Shown here piece by piece: positions 1 through 4,931 of a stretch of 5,055 nucleotides of DNA (position 1 is the first letter of the stretch; the number at the start of each line of letters is the position of its first letter). The translations under genes and the position numbers were made by a program. Origin of the DNA: Candidatus Zixiibacteriota bacterium (lineage in GTDB: Bacteria > Zixibacteria > MSB-5A5 > SM1-73); the NCBI GenBank assembly GCA_022866585.1, contig JALHUP010000384.1, forward strand, positions 1 to 5,055, in the 5' to 3' direction. Under the pieces are notes generated by a model. That model was not told where the DNA came from and searched no databases. It saw only the letters and a list, made by a program, of their open reading frames with translations.

Positions 1-414
1 GGTATGTGAAAAAAGCTCCCTTAAGGCATCCTCCTTAGTTTTGGTGTGATAGGTTTTCATTAGGTCTTCTTTCTCTATGACCGCAAGAGCCACCGATCGG
101 GACTTGAGAATAGCCGCAATCACATCCGATGGGCTGACCATGAGGGGCAAGGACATGGAGGTTCCAAATTCTGAAATTCCCCCCGCCAGGGAAGATACCA
201 AGCCTAACCCCAGCTTTTCCCTCTGGGGAGGAAGGATGGTGGTGTTGGCGCTATACCAGCTTGGCAAAAATAGAGAAAGGATTGCCACCGCCACACATAC
301 TCCCAGAAAATTCAGAAGTATGAATCTGCGATAACCAACTATAACGGATAAGTAGCTATAAAGGCTTATCTTCTCTTTTTCTGGTTCATCCTTAATCGCG
401 CTATCCTGCTCCAT
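1..414 (-). CDS. Wzz/GumC-like polysaccharide chain-length determinant (N-terminal part, runs off window)
   Basis: Only the first 138 codons are in the window; the rest lies before position 1. The start is ATG at 414-412, with GAGG at 425-422 seven bases upstream. Residues 1-18 are charged and cytoplasmic in character. A hydrophobic segment at about 31-50 follows (R-R-F-I-L-L-N... to ...L-F-L-P) and fits the first membrane helix. It leads directly into P-S-W-Y-x-A-x-T-T-I-L-P-P-Q, the typical junction in Wzz/GumC proteins where the periplasmic domain begins. The glycine-rich stretch L-V-S-S-L-A-G-G and then S-P-S-D-V-I-A-A-I-L-K-S-R are also usual for this family. Such proteins set polysaccharide chain length in the inner membrane and contact the outer-membrane exporter; the export gene just upstream on the same strand supports this. 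Whether a C-terminal tyrosine kinase domain is fused cannot be seen. The 83-bp gap to the upstream gene has only a weak 5-bp hairpin (465-478), so co-transcription is likely. Confidence 0.85.
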   Translation of the reverse strand, partial: MEQDSAIKDEPEKEKISLYSYLSVIVGYRRFILLNFLGVCVAVAILSLFLPSWYSANTTILPPQREKLGLGLVSSLAGGISEFGTSMSLPLMVSPSDVIAAILKSRSVALAVIEKEDLMKTYHTKTKEDALRELFSHT

Positions 415-497
415 TTTCTATCCTCAAGCTTGTCCGTTTTTATTTTGCTTCTTTTATCACAACAAATGCGCATGCATTCGTCTGAGTTGGAAACTGA

Positions 498-2114
498 CTA
501 TTTCGTGGCCTGTTGAACCACCAGGTAGATGGTAGCTAAGTTTCCTAAAACGATCATGGTGTCTTTAAAAAATCCCCAATAGTCTCGCTCTGGTTTCTCC
601 GGAATCAGAATGGTATCACCGGGATCGATCTTGCGAGATTTAGAGGGACGCAACCTTTCTCCGGTTAAGCCCTTAACAATCTGGATCTTGCTTTTGCTTG
701 CCCTCCAGGAGAATCCGCCCGCCCTTTTTATGTAATACTTATAGTTCTCACCAGATTGGTAGGGAACCAATCCCGGTTTTACTACGCATCCGGAGACGTT
801 TACCAGCATGTTTTTGGGTGGGATATTAATATAGTCTCCGCTTTTCAGGGCAATATCATATTCGCTTCGTCCTTGGAGAAAAAGCTTCTCGAAGTTCACC
901 CCCACCCTCCCCGGCCTTTCCCTGGTTCTCATTTTGAAGTAGTTGTATTCCGATTTGGTCATGTCTGCTACTGGAATGCTTTTCAATCTCTCAAATTCCG
1001 GGTCAACTACGTTATATACTCTGATCATTTCCGCTTCAGCCAGAGAGGCATCTGGGGTAAATCCTCCTGTTTTAGCGATAACCTCAGACAATTTGGTTTG
1101 ATCCTCTTTAATCTCATACACTCCCGGGTAGAGCACCTCACCTCCTATGGTTACCTGATCTTTCTTATGAAATTTAGGAATGGTTCTGATAAACACTCGA
1201 TCGTCCGGCATTAAGGCTAGGTTATTTGAGGGATTGTTGCCAGATATCAAACCTTGTAAGTCAATGGAGATAGTCCGGGTGGTGTGTTGATCGGGATTAA
1301 ACCTGATTAGATCTGCTCGAAGAAATTCGACGTCCATAGTCAATCCATAGGCCAGATTTATCAAATCCAGAAGGCTATCTTCTGCAGTATACTCGAATTC
1401 ACCAGGAGATTTCACTGCCCCATATATTCCGCAGGTATTGACATTTAGTTCTCTTACCGGGACAAAGATCAGATCCCCTCCCAAAACATATGGATTTCTG
1501 ATTCTATCTCCGATTCTCCAAAACCTGAAAACATCTGCTTTTGACAAGGTCCCATCAGAGTGGGTAACCATAATGTTCCTGAGGGAGGAATTTTCCAGAA
1601 AGCCTCCCGCCAGTGCAATCACCTCAGAAATCCGGGTATTGGCAAAGACCGAGTAAATCCCAGGGGCTCTCACCACTCCCGCCACAGTCACCTTAAATCT
1701 TCTTAATCCTACCAGGGTGACGGTCACCCTCACATTTTTGTAAGATGTCATGATCGCTTCTTGGATTATTTTTTTGGCTTCTCTTAGGCTCTTCCCACTT
1801 ATCTCCACGCTTCCCACCCGTGGGATTAGAAGATTACCTTCCGGGGTAATCTGTAATTGGCAGCTATAATTGACTTCGCCCCAAAGATCAATGGATAGCA
1901 CATCCCCAGCTCCTACCACGTACTCTTCCGGGTCAATGTTTTTCTCCAAAATCTGCGTTTCCCCAACCGGAGCGGAAACCGGGGGCAAAGCTTTCTCCCC
2001 TTCTGTCCTCTGTGCATACAAAACGTCCCCAGAGATATCCAGATAAGATGTCAATCCATTACACAACAGAAACTGAAAAAGTATGATCCCACTGAACAAA
2101 AATGCTTTTCTCAA
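498..2114 (-). CDS. Wza/BexD-like outer-membrane polysaccharide export protein with Poly_export and four SLBB domains
   Basis: The product is about 538 aa. An N-terminal hydrophobic stretch (about 3-18) looks like a signal sequence. A cysteine at 18 follows L-L, which is a poor lipobox; cleavage after L-Y-A at about 34 is an alternative. The Poly_export domain spans about 61-135 with the motif Y-V-V-G-A-G-D-V-L-S-I-D-L-W-G. Four SLBB-type beta-grasp repeats follow, each with a V-x-G-x-V-x-x-P-G core and mostly ending in A/T-G-G-F: about 142-172, 225-258 (less canonical), 320-352 and 436-468. Residues 514-535 form a C-terminal hydrophobic or amphipathic helix, which in Wza lines the outer-membrane pore. 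The role inferred is export of capsule or exopolysaccharide across the outer membrane, together with the Wzz-like product downstream. The protein is longer than E. coli Wza, with more SLBB repeats, as in many non-enterobacterial relatives. The start is TTG either way: TTG at 2120 abuts the GGAGGA, whereas TTG at 2114 sits six bases from it, so I prefer 2114. Confidence 0.9.
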   Translation of the reverse strand: MRKAFLFSGIILFQFLLCNGLTSYLDISGDVLYAQRTEGEKALPPVSAPVGETQILEKNIDPEEYVVGAGDVLSIDLWGEVNYSCQLQITPEGNLLIPRVGSVEISGKSLREAKKIIQEAIMTSYKNVRVTVTLVGLRRFKVTVAGVVRAPGIYSVFANTRISEVIALAGGFLENSSLRNIMVTHSDGTLSKADVFRFWRIGDRIRNPYVLGGDLIFVPVRELNVNTCGIYGAVKSPGEFEYTAEDSLLDLINLAYGLTMDVEFLRADLIRFNPDQHTTRTISIDLQGLISGNNPSNNLALMPDDRVFIRTIPKFHKKDQVTIGGEVLYPGVYEIKEDQTKLSEVIAKTGGFTPDASLAEAEMIRVYNVVDPEFERLKSIPVADMTKSEYNYFKMRTRERPGRVGVNFEKLFLQGRSEYDIALKSGDYINIPPKNMLVNVSGCVVKPGLVPYQSGENYKYYIKRAGGFSWRASKSKIQIVKGLTGERLRPSKSRKIDPGDTILIPEKPERDYWGFFKDTMIVLGNLATIYLVVQQATK

Positions 2115-2120
2115 ACTCAA

Positions 2121-2126
2121 TCCTCC
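2121..2126 (-). promoter_or_regulatory. Shine-Dalgarno GGAGGA that decides the TTG start of the export gene
   Basis: On the minus strand the sequence reads ATG-GAGGAT-TGA, then AGT-TTG. The ATG at 2128 opens a three-codon frame that stops at once (TGA 2119-2117), so it is not the gene start. GGAGGA touches the TTG at 2120 but lies six bases before the in-frame TTG at 2114. That spacing suits initiation at 2114 and adds two residues fewer than the longest reading frame. Confidence 0.6.
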
Positions 2127-2128
2127 AT

Positions 2129-2903
2129 TTGTGGTAAGATGACGTTAATTCAAATCAAAGACTCGTAAAAGACTCCTCTCTACTCTTTTAAAAAAAGCTC
2201 CTCCTGTTTTAAAGAATTCGGTAGCGTGAATATTTCGGGTTGCTGGTTTTTCGCTTTTCACTGATATGACTTATTAACCTCTAATCTTTTTATGTTTACT
2301 TATGGGTATAGGTTAGGTTGTTTGATGCGAAGCATTCACCCCAACAAACAAAAGGTAAAGATGTCCTTGATTAAAGTTCTCCCAACTCGTTGGAAGGTGA
2401 CGATGTTCATAGTGAGTCTCGAATGGTGAGGTTCGATATAAGCACGGATGTCTAGATGGACACGTCCGTCGACCCCTCTGGGCTTCAATATCGATGCCAA
2501 GCACCCACATACGAATGATTGTAGAAAGTTAATATTCAAGGTAAAAAAGCGAAACCCAATAGCCGTTTTGCGGCATTCTTTAGCAAAATTTAAAAAAGCC
2601 GAGCGTTTCATGGGGCGTAAACTCCATCCTAACCCGGCACTTCGACCTTTCGCTAAGCTAAGGCGATGAATAAAGTCACACCGAACAGTTTTTAAAAAAT
2701 CAGCCATTCTAAAAACAATGAAAATTGATACAGAACCTGTTCCAAGCAATCCGGATGATTCTTAACTTATCTCAAGACACAGAATTCGTGCGCACAAACC
2801 TTTACCCTCTTGGTCTTATAACCTCCTCCTTTAAAAATAGCGGATACCTTAAAATCCTTACAAAACCATGTTTTTCTGATTTATTTCAACAACATAAAAT
2901 AAT
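2129..2903 (-). other. Long gene-less region, putative 5' leader of the exopolysaccharide operon
   Basis: About 775 bp without a convincing gene. The minus strand has an open frame at 2749-2336, but it starts with TTG without a ribosome binding site and its product resembles no family I know. Two strong Shine-Dalgarno-like runs occur on the minus strand, AGGAGGAGG at 2830-2822 and AGGAGGAG at 2205-2198. Neither is followed by a usable start codon with a continuing frame. Several inverted repeats are visible: a structured block at 2543-2654, a stem TTGTTTG/CAAACAA at about 2317-2351 enclosing ATGC-GAA-GCAT, and CTTTT/AAAAG at 2185-2197. With the promoter at 2904-2932, this would be an unusually long leader (about 780 nt). 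It could instead be decayed DNA with an unseen promoter closer to the gene. Confidence 0.45.
2543..2654 (-). terminator. Structured block with two hairpin-plus-U-run signals (possible attenuator)
   Basis: Read on the minus strand, GCCGGG (2638-2633) can pair with CTCGGC (2603-2598), including one G-U pair, and is followed directly by six T (2597-2592). The intervening loop holds ATGG/CCAT (2627-2624 with 2613-2610). Further on, GCCG/CGGC (2574-2571 with 2565-2562) forms a small stem. AGCGAAA (2654-2648) is fully complementary to TTTCGCT (2554-2548), which closes the whole block before a second T-run (to 2543). The pattern resembles intrinsic termination or attenuation in a leader RNA. The stems are short and one has a long loop, so a true terminator is only a candidate. 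Confidence 0.3.
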
Positions 2904-2932
2904 AGTATACCCAAGTCTCCCCCTTCTGTCAA
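2904..2932 (-). promoter_or_regulatory. Near-consensus sigma70 promoter facing the exopolysaccharide operon
   Basis: On the minus strand, TTGACA (2932-2927) is followed after exactly 17 bp by TATACT (2909-2904). The -35 is perfect and the -10 has five of six consensus bases. A/T-rich DNA lies just upstream (T-run at 2940-2934), like an UP element. Transcription would begin near 2897 and run toward the export gene about 780 bases away. The first base of the -35 box is also the outermost base of the 17-bp duplication made by the insertion sequence, so the insertion stopped at the edge of the promoter. Confidence 0.65.
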
Positions 2933-2948
2933 GAAAAAAATCAGAATT
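2932..2948. repeat. Left copy of 17-bp target-site duplication
   Basis: AGAAAAAAATCAGAATT is repeated exactly, in the same orientation, at 4297-4313. The two copies directly abut the outer ends of the inverted repeats of the element between them. This is the expected footprint of staggered cutting by a DDE transposase. I recall unusually long duplications being reported for some members of the IS1202-type group, which would agree with 17 bp. Confidence 0.9.
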
Positions 2949-2972
2949 GTCAACGCAAATCAAAAATGTCAG
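2949..2972 (+). repeat. Left terminal inverted repeat (outer box)
   Basis: This 24-bp box begins GTCAACGCAAAT and ends AATGTCAG. It matches the right outer box (4273-4296, reverse complement) at 18 of 24 positions without a gap. Conserved parts are the outer GTC, CGCAA and the inner AATGTCAG. It is probably the transposase recognition and cleavage end. Confidence 0.88.
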
Positions 2973-2997
2973 GTTTTTTGCAAATTTAAAATGTCAG
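2973..2997 (+). repeat. Left inner box, second copy of the end motif
   Basis: This 25-bp box lies in tandem with the outer box and has the same orientation. It contains TTTGCAAAT and ends AAAATGTCAG. It matches the right inner box (4249-4272) better than it matches the outer boxes around TTTGCAAA. The transposase stop codon TGA (2996-2994) lies inside it. Confidence 0.8.
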
Positions 2998-4211
2998 TAA
3001 TTCATGGTTACTAACTCTGTTTCTTTTTGTTCAATAACACAACTGAAGGATTTGATCTTTTCCTTTGATATGGGTTTATGTTTTAGTTTTTTGCCTTGAT
3101 AGAAGATGTTAATGGAACCATCCAGATACTCATGTACCTCCACCTTAGCTTTGAAAAAGCTTAACCGGTATTCATTGGGAAGGATCTGAAAAGTCTTTCC
3201 CCGGTAACTTATTGTATTATCCCCAGCTACCGTCCTCTCCTCTTTTAAACAGAAGACATCCTTTAAGCTTAAGCCTTTTGGTAAGGGCCTATAGGCAGAA
3301 CCAGGCTCTTTGACGGTTCGGGAGAACATCTGATTATGTTTAGGCATAAACTTCTCCCATAGATAACGGTTGGCTTCCTCTAAGGTGGAGATGTTGTGTA
3401 AACGGAGCTCCGAACAGAGCCGATCCTGGAATACCCCAAACTTCCTCTCTATCCTCCCCTTAGCCTGGGGAGAGTAAGCATAGATTATCCTTGCTCCCAA
3501 CTCCTCTAAAGCTCTGGCAAATTGGGTGGAAGGATATTCTCCTTTAAGTTGATACTCCATACTTTGGTGGCGGGTGGTTTTAAAGTTAGAGCCACAATCC
3601 ACATACACACTCAAAGGTATACCTCTCCTCCTGACAATACCCCAGAATACCTCCATAATCTGACTTACCCCATCGGTCAGCACAAATTTCGCCCATGCCA
3701 CCTTGCTAGTAGCGTCATCTACACCCCCAATCAAATAAAGCTTAGGACCTCTCCCTTCCAGCCAATCGTGATCCGAAGTGTCAAATTGAACCATCTGACC
3801 CTCTCTGGAGCAAGGTTCTCTCCACTGCCGGTGTTGGGGATGTCTTCTTTGCTTGGTATAAGAGCCTTTCTCTAATAAAATCTGCCTAACCGATTCCCGG
3901 CTAACCTTTATCCCTTCCTCCTCATTCAAAAACTCCGTCATGTGGGTCAGGTTAAAACCTCTATATTTCGTCCTATAAAGATGATCTATCTTATCACAGA
4001 TCTTATCCGTAAGCCAAAGAGATGTTTTCTTACCTTTCCTCTTGTGGATCACTCCTCCTGCCCCCTCCCTCTCAACTCGCGCCTTTATCCGATATACCTG
4101 ACGCTCGCTTAACCCCAATATCTCCGCTGCTTCTCCTACCTTAAGATATCCCCCGTTTACCTCTGATATTACTTTATACCTCTCCGCTTCTTTCATAGTC
4201 AGGTTTAACAC
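2994..4211 (-). CDS. DDE transposase, ISNCY/IS1202-like
   Basis: The product is about 405 aa and catalyses cut and strand transfer of the surrounding element. An N-terminal helix-turn-helix (about 23-45, ...V-G-E-A-A-E-I-L-G-L-S-E-R-Q-V-Y-R...) probably binds the end boxes. A second helical DNA-binding region is at about 86-116. The integrase-type catalytic core follows with the likely triad D144 (in V-Q-F-D-T-S-D-H-D-W), D205 (in Y-V-D-C-G-S-N-F) and E255 (in S-P-Q-A-K-G-R-I-E-R-K). The H-D-W-x-E-G-R-G-P signature and the Q-D-R-L after the glutamate are what I associate with ISNCY/IS1202 transposases. The C-terminal part (about 325-375) has a small beta-rich domain. No frameshift or missing catalytic residue is seen. 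GTG at 4220 overlaps the Shine-Dalgarno AGGAGG, whereas GTG at 4211 sits eight bases after it, so I chose 4211. The frame could be extended by three codons. Confidence 0.9.
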   Translation of the reverse strand: MLNLTMKEAERYKVISEVNGGYLKVGEAAEILGLSERQVYRIKARVEREGAGGVIHKRKGKKTSLWLTDKICDKIDHLYRTKYRGFNLTHMTEFLNEEEGIKVSRESVRQILLEKGSYTKQRRHPQHRQWREPCSREGQMVQFDTSDHDWLEGRGPKLYLIGGVDDATSKVAWAKFVLTDGVSQIMEVFWGIVRRRGIPLSVYVDCGSNFKTTRHQSMEYQLKGEYPSTQFARALEELGARIIYAYSPQAKGRIERKFGVFQDRLCSELRLHNISTLEEANRYLWEKFMPKHNQMFSRTVKEPGSAYRPLPKGLSLKDVFCLKEERTVAGDNTISYRGKTFQILPNEYRLSFFKAKVEVHEYLDGSINIFYQGKKLKHKPISKEKIKSFSCVIEQKETELVTMNY

Positions 4212-4217
4212 TCTCTT

Positions 4218-4240
4218 CACCTCCTCTTTTTTAGGAGGTG
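4218..4240 (-). promoter_or_regulatory. Hairpin covering the transposase ribosome binding site
   Basis: CACCTCCT (4218-4225) and AGGAGGTG (4233-4240) are perfect inverted repeats of 8 bp around a 7-base loop. In minus-strand RNA the 5' arm CACCUCCU can pair with the 3' arm AGGAGGUG, which is the transposase Shine-Dalgarno itself. The expected start of transcription from the internal promoter (about 4232-4234) falls at the end of the 5' arm. The element's own transcript would therefore lack most of that arm, while read-through transcripts from outside would carry all of it. Confidence 0.7.
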
Positions 4241-4268
4241 ATTATAACCTGACATTTTCTATTTGCAA
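4241..4268 (-). promoter_or_regulatory. Transposase promoter at the right inner box
   Basis: On the minus strand, TTGCAA (4268-4263; four of six consensus bases) is followed after 16 bp by a perfect TATAAT (4246-4241). The -35 and most of the spacer lie within the right inner box (4249-4272). Transposase bound there could repress its own gene. This overlap is seen; the repression is inferred. Confidence 0.65.
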
Positions 4269-4272
4269 ACTA
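4249..4272 (-). repeat. Right inner box, second copy of the end motif
   Basis: The sequence reads CTGACATTTT then ATTTGCAAAC, and the box sits directly inside the right outer box in the same orientation. It is the counterpart of the left inner box (2973-2997), with one base less. It also carries the -35 of the transposase promoter. Confidence 0.8.
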
Positions 4273-4296
4273 CTGACATTATTATATTGCGAAGAC
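4273..4296 (-). repeat. Right terminal inverted repeat (outer box)
   Basis: The sequence reads CTGACATTAT and ends TTGCGAAGAC at the element boundary. It is the reverse complement partner of 2949-2972, with 18 of 24 identities. The 17-bp duplication starts at the next base. Confidence 0.88.
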
Positions 4297-4313
4297 AGAA
4301 AAAAATCAGAATT
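4297..4313. repeat. Right copy of 17-bp target-site duplication
   Basis: AGAAAAAAATCAGAATT is identical to 2932-2948, and no base has diverged. That suggests a fairly recent insertion, or at least no decay since. Confidence 0.9.
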
Positions 4314-4523
4314 TGTTGGGAAACGGAAGGAAAATGGTATCCCCCTGTTGGTTTATGGAAGAAATGGGAAAAAGGAGGTAGAGGATTGGTGGAAAAGATG
4401 GAGGCCTAAGATTGAGGGCAGATGAGAAAGTTTTTCTCTTTTGAGATAAAAAAACAATGGACATCTCCTCTTGAGTGGGGTTTAATTCATCTGAACAAAA
4501 AGCAGACCCCAGAGGAGGGGAAG
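4314..4523. other. Intergenic stretch without a recognised gene
   Basis: The sequence is purine-rich on the plus strand. Frames are short. One runs to TGA at 4423-4425 and would continue a frame left of the insertion sequence if that were removed, but it resembles nothing known. An ATG at 4422 is in frame with the transposase stub downstream, but the strong ribosome binding site at 4513-4518 points to a start at 4524 instead. Confidence 0.5.
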
Positions 4524-4748
4524 ATGTCTCCGGTTAAATATTACACAATTATGAGAAAAAGTAAAGACCCCAGATGGATCAGGTATGAGATGGTCAGATA
4601 TGCTAAGGAGGAAGGAGTTAAACCTGCGGCGAGGGTTTTTAGCATCTGCATTTCTCCTTTTCGAGCTACTCTGCACCTTAATCTTAGCAACACCATCCCT
4701 TGTAACTCAAAATACTACAAGACGTTAAGAACTCATTCTCTTATTTGA
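4524..4748 (+). pseudogene. N-terminal stub of a second transposase (helix-turn-helix part only)
   Basis: ATG at 4524 is preceded by AGGAGG (4513-4518) at five bases' distance. The first 40 or so codons (M-S-P-V-K-Y-Y-T-I-M-R-K-S-K-D-P-R-W-I-R-Y-..., then Y-A-K-E-E-G-V-K-P-A-A-R-V-F) look like the opening of an IS481/IS3-like transposase, in which the A-A-R-x-F helix leads to the recognition helix. From about 4642 the frame continues to a stop at 4748 with unrelated sequence, and the recognition helix and the whole catalytic domain are missing. It is therefore a truncated remnant and not a working gene. It differs from the N-terminus of the intact transposase in this window. The exact breakpoint and the family are uncertain. 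Confidence 0.6.
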
Positions 4749-4792
4749 CAAATTTTCGAACAAAATGCAAAAAGGACTTACCTGAAGGGCGA

Positions 4793-4931
4793 GTTGAAAA
4801 ACCCAAAGGAGCGTCATTGCGGGTCCCGATGAAATCGGGACGAAGCAATCTCGCTTTCATATAAATCGATGGGTTAGAGATTGCTTCGTCCCCTACGGGT
4901 CCTCGCAATGACATTAATGGGGTTTTTCAAC
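4793..4931. repeat. 139-bp palindromic MITE-like repeat
   Basis: Perfect 12-bp terminal inverted repeats GTTGAAAAACCC (4793-4804) and GGGTTTTTCAAC (4920-4931) enclose a long imperfect palindrome. Inner paired parts are GTCATTGCG (4813-4821 with 4904-4912) and a perfect 16-bp stem GGGACGAAGCAATCTC (4837-4852 with 4877-4892) around a 24-base loop. The left arm also holds its own hairpin, GTCCCGAT-GAA-ATCGGGAC (4823-4841). It has no coding capacity. 'CATTGCGA...GAAGCAATCTC' palindromes of this kind are widely dispersed in bacterial intergenic DNA. It may also act as a transcription barrier or RNA processing site. Confidence 0.8.

Larger units (their letters stand above)
2949..4296 (-). mobile_element. 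Complete insertion sequence, 1348 bp, probable ISNCY/IS1202-type
   Basis: The element is bounded by an exact 17-bp direct repeat on each side. It ends in imperfect 24-bp terminal inverted repeats (2949-2972 and 4273-4296; 18 of 24 positions match, both beginning GTC..CGCAA and finishing AATGTCAG). Inside each end lies a second copy of the motif. One transposase gene fills nearly the whole length on the minus strand, and its stop codon lies inside the left inner motif. The reading frame, ends and target duplication are all intact, so the copy looks recent and possibly active. Family assignment rests on protein features only; the IS481 family is the main alternative. Confidence 0.9.

Noticed and set aside
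77..334. Plus-strand open frame of 85 codons
   Set aside because: It is antisense to the Wzz/GumC-like gene, whose membrane helix and T-I-L-P-P-Q motif identify the true frame.
756..1214. Plus-strand open frame of 152 codons
   Set aside because: It is a shadow of the export gene on the opposite strand, which has clear domain motifs throughout this span.
2219..2228. CGGTAGCGTG, close to the RfaH ops/JUMPStart element typical of polysaccharide operons
   Set aside because: It lies on the plus strand, opposite to the transcription of the export operon, and no plus-strand gene follows. Ten matching bases on the wrong strand are most likely chance.
2448..2669. Plus-strand open frame of 73 codons
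   Set aside because: It has no ribosome binding site and is the antisense of the structured leader block. The product looks like translated repeat DNA.
2336..2749. Minus-strand open frame of 137 codons in the leader
   Set aside because: It has a TTG start without a Shine-Dalgarno, no recognisable domain, and overlaps the hairpin-rich block. The first ATG inside it also lacks a good ribosome binding site.
2543..2900. Known riboswitch classes in the leader (SAM, c-di-GMP, cobalamin)
   Set aside because: I looked for their conserved core sequences on the minus strand and found no convincing match.
3522..3875. Plus-strand open frame of 117 codons
   Set aside because: It is a shadow of the catalytic core of the transposase on the opposite strand.
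4745..4750. TTGACA as a plus-strand -35 box
   Set aside because: No -10-like hexamer is found at 16-18 bp distance, and no gene follows.
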